DNA from: a virus
Strand: one strand, 5' to 3'
DNA length: 64,000 nucleotides
Virus record (IMG/VR): IMGVR_UViG_3300005340_000004
Span: 1-64,000 of that record
Shown here piece after piece: positions 23,571-31,106 of this stretch (position 1 is the stretch's first letter; the number at the start of each line of letters is the position of its first letter). Below the pieces are notes generated by a model. The model made no database searches and had not been told where the DNA came from. It worked only from the letters and a program-made list of their open reading frames with translations. Position numbers and translations under genes: made by a program.

Positions 23571-23584
23571 ACGCCTTCGGGCGT
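23571..23584 (+). other. UUCG-tetraloop hairpin in a short gap
   Basis: ACGCC-TTCG-GGCGT forms a perfect, very stable hairpin just after the stop codon of the acidic protein gene. There is no T-run, so it may protect the 3' end of the message rather than terminate it. Confidence 0.6.
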
Positions 23585-23630
23585 CGTGGCGTATGTCGTC
23601 ACCTGATGAGTTCCAAACCTAAATAAATAT

Positions 23631-23984
23631 ATGAAATACTTAAATTCCGTACTTCCTTCCTACATTGAGTGTGCCTTGTGGTCGTCTATGGACGATAGCG
23701 GCGAACCTCTCGATTCTGGCGAATACACCTTATCCGATAAGGCGCGCGAGCAAATGCGGGAAGATTGCCAAAACTTTATCGCCTACTGCGAGGAAGAGGG
23801 GATTGATTCCGATGCGTGGAGTGATGAGCAATTCGGTCACGATTTCTGGCTGACGCGCAACGGACACGGCACCGGATTTTGGGATCGGGGACTTCCGAAT
23901 GGAGACAAATTGACTGCTGCCGCAAAAACCTTTGGCTCATGCGATCTTTACGTAGGCGATGATAACTTGGTTTACGTTTCCTAA
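23631..23984 (+). CDS. Conserved acidic phage protein, 117 residues
   Basis: It contains FGHDFWLTRNGHGTGFWDRG and LYVGDDNLVYV, hallmarks of a small protein family common in phage early regions. Function is unknown. It is acidic, like its upstream neighbour, and follows an AAATATATG leader. Confidence 0.7.
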   Translation: MKYLNSVLPSYIECALWSSMDDSGEPLDSGEYTLSDKAREQMREDCQNFIAYCEEEGIDSDAWSDEQFGHDFWLTRNGHGTGFWDRGLPNGDKLTAAAKTFGSCDLYVGDDNLVYVS

Positions 23985-23988
23985 TCCC

Positions 23989-24198
23989 ATGATCACCACA
24001 CCACGCAAACCACTTACCCGCATCTCTCGGGCTCCCGATGCTCCTCATGGGGTTAATTCAAAGCTTGTTGTTACTCTCTGTCCTTCTTCTGGCACCCTTA
24101 AGATTAGGGAACATGGGAGACGAGAGCCTTCTTCTGTTACTGTGTCCCTGGCGCAGATTTATCAGATGGCGATGAGGCGTAAATACCTTGGGGTGTAG
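23989..24198 (+). CDS. Hypothetical basic protein, 69 residues
   Basis: The start at 23989 lies four bases after the previous stop. The product is basic and beta-rich (SKLVVTLCPSSGTLKIREHG), ending in a helical AQIYQMAMRRKYLG. No family was recognised. Confidence 0.5.
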   Translation: MITTPRKPLTRISRAPDAPHGVNSKLVVTLCPSSGTLKIREHGRREPSSVTVSLAQIYQMAMRRKYLGV

Positions 24199-24260
24199 CA
24201 TTCGCAGCCGCCCTGACATTCGCCATTTCACACCCTTCAACCCGCACACCTACATTCACC

Positions 24261-24276
24261 CTATTGTTAACAAGTA
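24261..24276. repeat. Palindromic 16-mer, 14/16 match
   Basis: CTATTGTTAACAAGTA, directly before the 24278 start codon. Confidence 0.6.
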
Positions 24277-24277
24277 T

Positions 24278-24535
24278 ATGAAAGACACTGACAACTACGG
24301 AAAGCCAAAATCGGATTACCTTGCCAAAATTCAGAGTTGGGATGACGACACCCTTTTCAATGAAACGAAAGATAAAATCTGGCTTTCGGCTTACGCCCAA
24401 AACAACCCGCGAAGCGATTACCACTGGCAGGATGACGCAATATATGACGAATGGAACAAGCGGAACAAGCTTGGAGAATATTCCAAAGCTTACAAACAGG
24501 TAGTAGCTGCAAACACATGGCCGCACACAAAATAG
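24278..24535 (+). CDS. Hypothetical protein, 85 residues
   Basis: The ATG at 24278 sits right after a near-copy of the palindrome (24261) and is preferred over the longer frame. The product is acidic and aromatic (WDDDTLFNETKDKIWLSAYA). No family was recognised. Confidence 0.6.
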   Translation: MKDTDNYGKPKSDYLAKIQSWDDDTLFNETKDKIWLSAYAQNNPRSDYHWQDDAIYDEWNKRNKLGEYSKAYKQVVAANTWPHTK

Positions 24536-24702
24536 CCTCCTTCCTCTTGGGTAATAAACTCCGTGGAGAGAAGTTGTGGATACTGACGCAAACAAACCCG
24601 ACTGAAAGGAACAAGGCCGAGATTATGGAGTTACAACAAAAGATTTCCGCCTCATACCTTGAGGTATTTGGGGAAATTGCACCTTGGGAGGATTCAGAAT
24701 AA
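24520..24702 (+). CDS. Hypothetical protein, 60 residues
   Basis: The start at 24520 gives a 16-base overlap with the previous gene. The product is helical (NKAEIMELQQKISASYLEVF) with an acidic end. No family was recognised. Confidence 0.5.
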   Translation, partial: AAHKIASFLLGNKLRGEKLWILTQTNPTERNKAEIMELQQKISASYLEVFGEIAPWEDSE

Positions 24703-24706
24703 ATTT

Positions 24707-24955
24707 ATGAAAACAGAACTGATAATGAAGCATTGGCAGCGTGGCGGAACTGGAATCACAAACTTTCGGCCCAGTAGTCGCTGGATTTACGAGCAAGCGA
24801 TTGCAGAATATGTAAATTCGGGCGGAAAATCTGAATTGGTTATCTGCACCAGTCCAATCGGAGATACCAATATTCCTACCGATTTTTCACTGCACTCCTT
24901 GGATAGCTCCGATCTTTCGGGGTTCTGGGAAATTTTTAAGGAAATTAAGGGATGA
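24707..24955 (+). CDS. Hypothetical protein, 82 residues
   Basis: The ATG at 24707 follows an A/T leader. The mixed alpha/beta product contains PSSRWIYEQAIAEYVNSGGK. No family was recognised. Confidence 0.6.
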   Translation: MKTELIMKHWQRGGTGITNFRPSSRWIYEQAIAEYVNSGGKSELVICTSPIGDTNIPTDFSLHSLDSSDLSGFWEIFKEIKG

Positions 24956-25089
24956 AACGCAACTGTAAAGCCTCTTGGTTCTCCCTGACTCCGTTTCGGC
25001 GAATCCCTGGGTATCTAAAAACCTCAATCCTCATTCTCTTTATTCTCATTGTCTGTATCTTTTTACAGGTGATGGGGATGAGGAATTAA
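24952..25089 (+). CDS. Small single-pass membrane protein, 45 residues
   Basis: This short frame starts in an ATGA overlap with the gene before. It has a basic N-terminus followed by one hydrophobic span (TSILILFILIVCIFLQVM), so a small inner-membrane protein is likely. Function is unknown. Confidence 0.6.
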   Translation: MKRNCKASWFSLTPFRRIPGYLKTSILILFILIVCIFLQVMGMRN

Positions 25090-25093
25090 ATAT

Positions 25094-25402
25094 ATGAAAC
25101 ATCACGAACTTATCTATTGCGACAATCAAAAAGAATACGATTCCATTCAGTCTCAGATTAAAGCGCGGTGGACGGATGCCGTTTTTGAAGACGGCTCAGA
25201 CTATATTCACGAATACCGATTTTCTGTTGATCTTGATTGCGAGGAGTCAGATTTCGTCATGCTTGCGCTTTCTGGAAAATGGGCATTGGCCTGTTTCGGG
25301 ATTCAAATGATGCGAATGGGAGGCAGTAAAGAGCAGGAAAAGTTACTTGGCTACCTAAAGCAGTTTGAGTCACAGAAAACAAAATCAACCCTTGCATTGT
25401 AA
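25094..25402 (+). CDS. Hypothetical protein, 102 residues
   Basis: It begins MKHHELIYCDNQKEYDSIQS after an AAATATATG leader and is mostly helical. The last codons overlap the repeated TTGCATTGTAAGCGTAT element. No family was recognised. Confidence 0.6.
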   Translation: MKHHELIYCDNQKEYDSIQSQIKARWTDAVFEDGSDYIHEYRFSVDLDCEESDFVMLALSGKWALACFGIQMMRMGGSKEQEKLLGYLKQFESQKTKSTLAL

Positions 25403-25409
25403 GCGTATT

Positions 25410-25425
25410 TTATTGATAACAAGAA
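25410..25425. repeat. Palindromic 16-mer, exact copy
   Basis: TTATTGATAACAAGAA, between the TTGTAAGCGTAT box and the 25435 start codon. Confidence 0.85.
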
Positions 25426-25434
25426 AACAAATAT

Positions 25435-25800
25435 ATGAAACTACAACGAGATTGGAACCCTGTTAGAAGCGGGAAATATTACTGCTCACCAGCTTGCGGT
25501 TGCGGATGCACGTATCAAGCGTTTAAACAAGCAAATGCGAGCGCAAAGAAGATGATCTCAGCAATGAAGAATCCCGATAAATGGCAAGCTGAAGTATGGG
25601 AGAATTGCGGATGGCACTATTCAATCAAGTGCGGACTTCTGGCTGTTACTTCAGGACATCTCAAAACTCAATTCTCGGCCCATTACGACCATCAACATTG
25701 GTGTGATGCCAAAACTCCACAGAAAGCAGCCGACAAGGTTCTTAAATCTGTGAAGGATGAAATCAAGCGGCTGCAAGCAATCACAACTTTCTTCCCTTAA
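25435..25800 (+). CDS. Cys-rich hypothetical protein, 121 residues
   Basis: It has an N-terminal YYCSPACGCGCTY, likely to bind a metal, then helices and a His-rich stretch (SAHYDHQHWCDAKTP). An exact palindrome and the repeated TTGTAAGCGTAT box lie just upstream. No family was recognised. Confidence 0.6.
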   Translation: MKLQRDWNPVRSGKYYCSPACGCGCTYQAFKQANASAKKMISAMKNPDKWQAEVWENCGWHYSIKCGLLAVTSGHLKTQFSAHYDHQHWCDAKTPQKAADKVLKSVKDEIKRLQAITTFFP

Positions 25801-25807
25801 CCAATAT

Positions 25808-26143
25808 ATGAAAACTAGAACTAAAGGAGAGTGGAAGGCAATCAGTATGGATTCAGAGGGATACAACCACAACGATGCAGTGCGGGTTGTTTCGGAAAAT
25901 GGAACTCCTATCGCGGAATGTTCATATGCTTGCTGCATGTTGACGCCAGAAAACGCCAAATTCATCGCCATGGCGGGAACGGTAGCTCACAAGCTCGATT
26001 CTCTCGGATATGATGGAGAGAAAGCAATTGAGATGCTGCCGGAGATTTTGAAACAACTTCGATTTCTAAAGGGAGAAGTTGAGTATTCCAATAGAGAAGC
26101 AATCCAAAGCACGGAATTTCTTATTGATTCCATTAAACCATGA
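25808..26143 (+). CDS. Small conserved-type phage protein, 111 residues
   Basis: The ATG at 25808 follows CAATAT. It contains ENAKFIAMAGTVAHKLDSL, similar in style to the NAKLIAAAPEMLEAL motif of the 22131 gene, so the two may be distant relatives. Function is unknown. Confidence 0.6.
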   Translation: MKTRTKGEWKAISMDSEGYNHNDAVRVVSENGTPIAECSYACCMLTPENAKFIAMAGTVAHKLDSLGYDGEKAIEMLPEILKQLRFLKGEVEYSNREAIQSTEFLIDSIKP

Positions 26144-26382
26144 ACACCATAACAACCTCCTCTGGAGTCACAGTTGAGATCATTGATATGTCTCCACTCA
26201 AGAAAGAAGGCTTCATCTCCATGTTTGGGGATTCTAAAACGCCCTACAAGGCCGACGCAACCCACGGACAGGCCAACGTAGCCTTGGGAGAGTTTGTTAC
26301 GCCTGACGAGGCTTTAAACGCTGTTACGGCCTATGGTGCGACTGTCTGCCATTGGTTCATTCGCGGTAAACAAGTGAAGTAA
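26140..26382 (+). CDS. Hypothetical protein, 80 residues
   Basis: It is joined by an ATGA overlap to the gene before. The product is beta-rich (TTSSGVTVEIIDMSPLK) and ends CHWFIRGKQVK. No family was recognised. Confidence 0.6.
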   Translation: MNTITTSSGVTVEIIDMSPLKKEGFISMFGDSKTPYKADATHGQANVALGEFVTPDEALNAVTAYGATVCHWFIRGKQVK

Positions 26383-26395
26383 ACATTAAAACAAT

Positions 26396-26968
26396 ATGAT
26401 AAATCCAAATGACATTAAAGTAGGGGCGCAGTTCCGAACCCGTAATGGTAAAGTTGCCGAAATCGAAGCTGAAAAAACTCACTCTGATTGGCCATGGAAA
26501 GGAAATGTCGAAGGAGGCTCTTCTTCTTGGTCGAGAGATGGGCGAGAATCTTTTGATACTAGACAAGATTCGGATTACGACCTCATCGAACTCGTTCAAC
26601 CACAACAAAACATGAACAAAACATACTACTGCAAAGTTACGAATCCCAATCTTGGGAAATTTATTATTGAGTTTGCCCGAAAAAATAAACTTTTCCCTCA
26701 CAGCTACATTTTCGGGAATCCAAACCAGACTGGTTTCCAGTTTCCAAATTACGATGGGCACTTTGACTGGTCTAGCACCCCTGAAGGAAAAACTGAAGTC
26801 AGTATCGACGAGTTCTTGGCCCTCCTCGAAAAACCAAATACCATATCCATCAAACTCAACGATCAATACATGGCTGAAGTTTCGAAAGATATGGTTAAGG
26901 TAGGTTGCCAAACATTCCCCTTCAGTAAGATCGAGGAAATTGTAGAGGCGCACGCTAAACTTTCTTAA
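26396..26968 (+). CDS. Hypothetical two-part protein, 190 residues
   Basis: The N-terminal 70 residues (DIKVGAQFRTRNGKVAEI, then YDLIELV) resemble short beta-rich modules seen in many phage accessory proteins. The rest forms a second domain with a helical C-terminus. Function is unknown. Confidence 0.6.
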   Translation: MINPNDIKVGAQFRTRNGKVAEIEAEKTHSDWPWKGNVEGGSSSWSRDGRESFDTRQDSDYDLIELVQPQQNMNKTYYCKVTNPNLGKFIIEFARKNKLFPHSYIFGNPNQTGFQFPNYDGHFDWSSTPEGKTEVSIDEFLALLEKPNTISIKLNDQYMAEVSKDMVKVGCQTFPFSKIEEIVEAHAKLS

Positions 26969-26971
26969 TCC

Positions 26972-27367
26972 ATGACTCAAGATGACAAAATTAAGGCGTT
27001 GTTGAATCTCCTCGACGACGTAATCAAGAAGGATGAGGAGCGAGCACCGGGAGAGTGGCGAGCCAAGGTGCGGGCTCAGTTTCCAGATCAAGAAGTTTCG
27101 ATTAAGCCATACCTCCTTATTAGAAGCGTTGTGGCATCCGAAAATTACGATTCTTGGACTGACGCCTCCTTCATCGCCAGCGCGTCAGTCTCGCACGGCA
27201 AGAATGCGAGGGCGTTGAAGAGCACGGTGGAATTTTTGATTAAATGGCGAGACGCATATCGTAAAACTGGACCAGGAATAGACTTCCCGGGGAAATTTCC
27301 CCAAGACAAACAACTTGATTCAATCCTCTCCCTCTACCCCGACGAAATCCTCAAACGCTACCTATGA
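26972..27367 (+). CDS. Hypothetical protein, 131 residues
   Basis: It is helical at both ends with a charged middle (DDKIKALLNLLDDVIKKDEE at the start). It overlaps the next gene by four bases. No family was recognised. Confidence 0.6.
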   Translation: MTQDDKIKALLNLLDDVIKKDEERAPGEWRAKVRAQFPDQEVSIKPYLLIRSVVASENYDSWTDASFIASASVSHGKNARALKSTVEFLIKWRDAYRKTGPGIDFPGKFPQDKQLDSILSLYPDEILKRYL

Positions 27368-27702
27368 CCACCAAAAGACTAGCCAATCGTATCGAGTTTG
27401 CCTCCCGTGCTGCTGCTCATGGACGTAAAGGAGGGTCTGTGTCTTCAGATCGTAAGAAAGAAGCTACTTCTCTTTCTTTGGTTAAAGCCAGGTATTCTAG
27501 GATGAAGAAGATGGCGGAAGAGGGCAGGCTGTTTAAGTGCGTGGTCCTTAGGGATGGCGAGTATTGTTCCTATTGGGAAACTCTTTTCGTGGGAGGAAAG
27601 GGAGCTTCGCAGAAATTCGCCCGTGATTCTGGCTTGTCGCCTGCAACTGTGGTTCAGGCCGATGCTGAGGATTTGGAGAAATTCGCTCCCAAGGCAGGCT
27701 GA
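27364..27702 (+). CDS. Hypothetical basic protein, 112 residues
   Basis: This basic, Ala/Lys-rich N-terminal region (RLANRIEFASRAAAHGRKGG) precedes a mixed domain with FKCVVLRDGEYCSYWE. It is the last gene of the plus early block before a convergent junction. No family was recognised. Confidence 0.6.
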   Translation: MTTKRLANRIEFASRAAAHGRKGGSVSSDRKKEATSLSLVKARYSRMKKMAEEGRLFKCVVLRDGEYCSYWETLFVGGKGASQKFARDSGLSPATVVQADAEDLEKFAPKAG

Positions 27703-27846
27703 GTCCTGCGAGAAAGGTCACGCGGTTCGTGCTCTCGGGCCACGCCGATTATTGTTAACAAGAAAGGCTGGACTTTGGTCAAATTTGATACAATATCACA
27801 ATCTGTTTTGTGATTGTAGTTACCCCGCGAGGGCAGAAACTACACA
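27703..27846. other. Non-coding convergent junction
   Basis: No gene is seen. It holds an exact palindrome (27749) and a CACAATC...GATTGT-type inverted repeat near 27798-27815 that could end transcription. The string GAAAGGTCAC near 27714 is also found near 23102. Confidence 0.4.
27749..27764. repeat. Palindromic 16-mer, exact copy
   Basis: TTATTGTTAACAAGAA, in the convergent non-coding junction. Confidence 0.85.
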
Positions 27847-27900
27847 GCAGAACCAGACCGGGATTCGAACCCGGAGGCCTTCATGGCCAGCACCTAATAG
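27847..27900 (-). other. tRNA-3'-end-like segment, possible attP core
   Basis: On the minus strand a perfect T-arm is present: CCGGG-TTCGAAT-CCCGG (27874-27858), followed by TCTGGTTCT, which resembles the 3' acceptor half of a tRNA. It is preceded by a GGCC/GGCC mini-stem like a long variable arm. No matching 5' acceptor half or anticodon arm could be drawn, so this is not a complete tRNA. Phage attachment sites often copy such tRNA ends, but no integrase is visible here. Confidence 0.4.
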
Positions 27901-27948
27901 CGATTCCTGCGCGGCAACGCGGAAGACTATAAGAGAAGAGGCAAGGGA

Positions 27949-28269
27949 TTATCCGGGGATTTTCTTCCTCGCCCGTCTCTCCGCAATCTTAATCCTCTGC
28001 TTCTCTTTCTCCTTCTCCCACCTAAAGGCACTCATCAAAGTATACCTATCCCCGGCTAGTTGTAAGAGTTGTTTGCGGCTATGGTCCCGCAAAACAGCAA
28101 AGGCTTTTAACCATACCGTTCGGCTGGGTTCCTCAAGGTCACATTTGTCGATGCAGGATTGGAAGAAGGATTTACGCCACTCGTCGGACATTTTTGTATG
28201 TTTCCAGGTCCATTGAGCATTGCCGGTAGCTCGGAGAATTGTAATAGGGTTTGTTGGTCCGCGTTTCAT
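27949..28269 (-). CDS. Hypothetical basic protein, 106 residues
   Basis: The ATG at 28269 lies two bases after the previous stop. The product ends in a strongly basic helix (KIAERRARKKIPG). It is the last gene of the long central minus operon. Nucleic-acid binding is possible from charge, but no motif was recognised. Confidence 0.6.
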   Translation of the reverse strand: MKRGPTNPITILRATGNAQWTWKHTKMSDEWRKSFFQSCIDKCDLEEPSRTVWLKAFAVLRDHSRKQLLQLAGDRYTLMSAFRWEKEKEKQRIKIAERRARKKIPG

Positions 28270-28271
28270 GT

Positions 28272-28715
28272 TCAGCGCGAAGCTTGAAGTGAAACGAGGC
28301 AATTTCTAGCCGCTTCTGCTGCATGCGGCTCGTCAAAACTTCCGTTCACAGGCTCGCCTTCTTTCCATGATGCGATTTCGTTTAGCGTATTGATCGCCCC
28401 CGCAAGTTGAGCCTGAGTCGCGGCGAGTTCTAATCGAAGGGCATCGTTTTCGCACACGAGCTGACTGTGGCTTTTGTCGTGCCGCTCTCTAAACTGCGCG
28501 GCCTGATCCAGAATTGCGAGCCGTCGCTCTAGCCCTCTTGCAAATTCAGCAGGCACATATCGCCGAATGTTCTCGTAAATTTGAGTTGGAATTGCTGCAT
28601 CGGTTAGCGGCGTCGGAATATCTGCCTCAGGTGCGGGCGACGGGGTGTTGCAATTGCAAACGGTGACCCCGCCGCATCCGCAGATAATAGGAATCTCAAA
28701 AACTCTTGGCTTCAT
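28272..28715 (-). CDS. Hypothetical coiled-coil protein with Cys cluster
   Basis: This 147-residue protein has an N-terminal CGCGGVTVCNCN, a Pro-rich linker, and a helical C-terminal half (CENDALRLELAATQAQLAG). The layout matches small phage accessory proteins of unknown function. Confidence 0.6.
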   Translation of the reverse strand: MKPRVFEIPIICGCGGVTVCNCNTPSPAPEADIPTPLTDAAIPTQIYENIRRYVPAEFARGLERRLAILDQAAQFRERHDKSHSQLVCENDALRLELAATQAQLAGAINTLNEIASWKEGEPVNGSFDEPHAAEAARNCLVSLQASR

Positions 28716-28718
28716 AAC

Positions 28719-28898
28719 TTAATTATTTTTGGATGCTTGGAGTTGTTTTAACACCGATTTCGCCGCACGGCATTCAGTCGCCATTTTCTGAATTCTGTTT
28801 TTCAAAGTTAGAATTTTTCGTTCCAAAAAAGTTTCTGCGCGCGTAATTGCGAATTGCTGTTCGTTTTCCACACCGCCGCGTTCGTTAGTTAATTTCAT
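28719..28898 (-). CDS. Hypothetical helical protein, 59 residues
   Basis: This frame fills the gap between two genes and starts in an ATGA overlap. The product is helical and basic (RAETFLERKILTLKNRIQKM). No family was recognised. Confidence 0.6.
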   Translation of the reverse strand: MKLTNERGGVENEQQFAITRAETFLERKILTLKNRIQKMATECRAAKSVLKQLQASKNN

Positions 28899-29152
28899 TT
28901 CCCATCGTCCTCGGGTTTGGTGGTGAGTGCTTCCACAAGTTCGCGAACAGAGCCTTGAGCTAACAGTGATTCAAAAGTTCCGCCTTCTTTACCAACGGAC
29001 ACGATGCGATCAATTACGGTTTGGGCTGCCTCGCGGAGTTTTTTCCGCTCCTCCAAGATGGCGAGAAGCAGGTCCGTTTGGACGCCAAGATAGCTTCCTT
29101 CGGCTTTCTTTATAGCGCGTTCCAGCTCTTTCAGTTTGTCGGGGTGGGTCAT
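28895..29152 (-). CDS. Hypothetical helical protein, 85 residues
   Basis: It contains DKLKELERAIKKAEGSYLG and a helical end (VRELVEALTTK). ATGA overlaps link it to both neighbours. No family was recognised. Confidence 0.6.
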   Translation of the reverse strand: MTHPDKLKELERAIKKAEGSYLGVQTDLLLAILEERKKLREAAQTVIDRIVSVGKEGGTFESLLAQGSVRELVEALTTKPEDDGK

Positions 29153-29241
29153 TGTCCGCTAAAAAGGTTTATTGCTGCGCCGATTCCAGCGAATATAAGG
29201 CCCGCATATATTAATACTGTTCCGAAGCTGTCAGGGTTCAT
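29149..29241 (-). CDS. Tiny membrane protein, 30 residues
   Basis: The frame is locked between two genes by ATGA overlaps at each end, which strongly supports translation. Almost the whole product is one hydrophobic span (TVLIYAGLIFAGIGAAINLF). Function is unknown. Confidence 0.6.
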   Translation of the reverse strand: MNPDSFGTVLIYAGLIFAGIGAAINLFSGQ

Positions 29242-29807
29242 TTCCGCATTCTTTCTATTGCTTCGTTGGAGAGGGTGATTCTTTTGCCGTTCTCGTAGGC
29301 GCGTTTTCTTTTCCGTTCGCTATCTCTTCGGCATATTTTGCACCGCCTCCAAATTCGACCAGCCGTTCCAATTTCTTCATATTCAGGAAGAAATGGATGC
29401 CCGTTCTTGCAGTGAGTTTTTCTAACCTCAGAATGGCGGCCCTTTAGCACGCAATCGGTAGAGTTGTCTTTCTGGCTGCCCAAAAATATATGAGCAGGAT
29501 TGCAGCAGCTTGGATTGTCGCAATGATGTAGCGCGTTTTGACCTACTGGGATTTTGCCAACATATAGCTGATATGTTAAGCGATGGACTGAGGACAACTT
29601 ATCGCGGAAAGAAATTTGTCCATATCCCATACGCTTGTATCCCTTCCATTCCACGCAGCCATTACTCTTAAATTCCAACTTACTCAAAATGCGCTCTTTC
29701 AGCTTGAGTAATTGATTTGGGTCTTCATCCCACTTTTCTAGCGTCGGAATTTTCGCTTCCGCAATCGCCTCAGCCAAGATTAAGTCGGCGGTTTCGGTCG
29801 GGGTCAT
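29238..29807 (-). CDS. HNH endonuclease (HNH_3-like)
   Basis: This 189-residue protein has a typical HNH_3 core: GYGQISFRDKLSSVHRLTYQ, then NALHHCDNPSCCNPAHIFLG with the paired His and Asn, and QKDN. A second zinc-like part (CKNGHPFLPE, RRCKICRRD) follows. These nucleases often spread as homing genes. Unlike the other homing-type genes here it keeps the operon's direction and four-base overlaps, so it may have been adopted. Confidence 0.85.
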   Translation of the reverse strand: MTPTETADLILAEAIAEAKIPTLEKWDEDPNQLLKLKERILSKLEFKSNGCVEWKGYKRMGYGQISFRDKLSSVHRLTYQLYVGKIPVGQNALHHCDNPSCCNPAHIFLGSQKDNSTDCVLKGRHSEVRKTHCKNGHPFLPEYEEIGTAGRIWRRCKICRRDSERKRKRAYENGKRITLSNEAIERMRK

Positions 29808-30178
29808 GGCTCGTCGGGGAATTGGTTGAGGATGGATTCGAGGCGACTTGCTGCCGAGATCTGTCTCTGAATTTGGGCCGGGTTTAGGAAATCAACATAT
29901 GCATTGGCGTCACGTTCCAGTCCCTCAATCGCCAACAGCAACGCCTTAGCCAGCGGAGCGTCAAGGTTACAGGCGGTGGCGATTCGGACAGCCAAGGGAT
30001 TAAGCTTGTGAGACTCTGCTTGCTTGAAATCGGCAACGCGCCCGCTGGCTCCGTCATATAGCCGAGTGGTTTCGTAGTCGAAATAACTCGCCGACAGCCT
30101 GCCGACATTCGCCTTCTCACCCTGCTCAACCACAAGCCTGAGCGCGGCTTTAACTTTATCTAGCTTTTCAGTCTTCAT
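29804..30178 (-). CDS. Hypothetical helical protein, 124 residues
   Basis: This Ala/Leu-rich helical protein contains NPLAVRIATACNLDAPLAKA. It overlaps the HNH gene by four bases. No family was recognised. Confidence 0.6.
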   Translation of the reverse strand: MKTEKLDKVKAALRLVVEQGEKANVGRLSASYFDYETTRLYDGASGRVADFKQAESHKLNPLAVRIATACNLDAPLAKALLLAIEGLERDANAYVDFLNPAQIQRQISAASRLESILNQFPDEP

Positions 30179-30202
30179 ATTTTCAAACGTGCCGAGGGGC
30201 GG

Positions 30203-30451
30203 TTATTTGGTAAGAAGGTCGCGCAGCATTTCCTCGGCTTGGCTGGTGATGGTATTTCGAAGGTGAAGAGGCCAAGTAGTCGGGCGCTCTTTAAGGATTT
30301 CCGGGTAGTAACAACGGAGATTGCTAATGATGTTTCGCCCAAGTTGTGCGCAAGCCTCTTTCTGTTCGTCACTCAACTTTATAGGCACCGGCTCGTCAGG
30401 GACGCCGCAAGCCGCGTCTATCATCATTTCAATTGGAGAGCGCGCTTTCAC
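30203..30451 (-). CDS. Hypothetical protein, 82 residues
   Basis: It starts with GTG in a GTGA overlap. The product is helical with ARSPIEMMIDAACGVPDEP near the start. No family was recognised. Confidence 0.55.
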   Translation of the reverse strand: MKARSPIEMMIDAACGVPDEPVPIKLSDEQKEACAQLGRNIISNLRCYYPEILKERPTTWPLHLRNTITSQAEEMLRDLLTK

Positions 30452-30810
30452 CGCGCCTCCCCATTGCCGAGGGTTTCTAGGATGGCGTCGGCTTGCTCTT
30501 CAAAAGATCGCCCTAGAGCAGTGCACCCAAGCAAAAAGGCATCCGTGCTCTTCCTTTGTAGTGTGATCACCTCGATCAGCTTAACCGCCGTCTCTGGACT
30601 CCATTCGGCGAGATAAGTAGCGATTGCCTCCGTCGTTTTTACTTCGCCGCTGATTACGGGATTCCCGCCGAATCCTACCTTGTCGAGTAGCCATGGAGCC
30701 TCTTCGCTGGGATCGTAGTCCCAAGGCTTGCCGTCCCATTCCCATTCACCGGGATTTTCTTCCTTCGCAGCCTTTGCCGCATCAAGCAGGCGGGTGAGGT
30801 TTGAGTTCAT
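30448..30810 (-). CDS. Hypothetical Trp-rich acidic protein, 120 residues
   Basis: The ATG at 30810 overlaps the previous stop and is preferred to a longer frame. The product has NPGEWEWDGKPWDYDPSEEA near the start and a helical C-terminal half. This style is common in phage accessory genes; function is unknown. Confidence 0.6.
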   Translation of the reverse strand: MNSNLTRLLDAAKAAKEENPGEWEWDGKPWDYDPSEEAPWLLDKVGFGGNPVISGEVKTTEAIATYLAEWSPETAVKLIEVITLQRKSTDAFLLGCTALGRSFEEQADAILETLGNGEAR

Positions 30811-31100
30811 TTCGATTCCTCCTTGGCGCGCTTGTGGGCGAAGTAGACCCACATGAATGGAGATGCCATAAGCGCGATTGCTATAAGTCCCACTATAAGA
30901 ACGAATAGGATCGCAAGAGGGCCAAACAGCATCATTGCCAGAACCTTTTCATCAGGCTGCTTCAAGATTACAGCAACAACAGCGATTATCGCCGCAATGA
31001 CGGCGTAGGTCAGAAACAAGTTAATCCCCACGTAGCACTCTTCGTAAAAATCCCGCGCAAGCCAACAGACATCGGACCACATTATTTTAATCGTTTTCAT
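30807..31100 (-). CDS. Membrane protein with two or three spans, 97 residues
   Basis: Hydrophobic spans lie at about 26-44 (LTYAVIAAIIAVVAVIL) and 53-85 (MMLFGPLAILFVLIVGLIAI onward), and the C-terminus is basic. It is a small inner-membrane protein of unknown role. Confidence 0.65.
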   Translation of the reverse strand: MKTIKIMWSDVCWLARDFYEECYVGINLFLTYAVIAAIIAVVAVILKQPDEKVLAMMLFGPLAILFVLIVGLIAIALMASPFMWVYFAHKRAKEESK

Positions 31101-31106
31101 CCTATT

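Noticed and set aside
24137-24595. Val/Phe-rich minus-strand frame
   Set aside because: It is a shadow of the plus-strand 24278-24535 gene region with no start signal.
26357-27091. Long minus-strand frame opposite the 26396-27367 genes
   Set aside because: It lacks a start site and family pattern and lies opposite two well-formed genes joined in the plus operon.
27847-27900. A complete third tRNA gene on the minus strand
   Set aside because: The T-arm is perfect, but no matching acceptor 5' half, D-arm or 7-base anticodon loop could be drawn.
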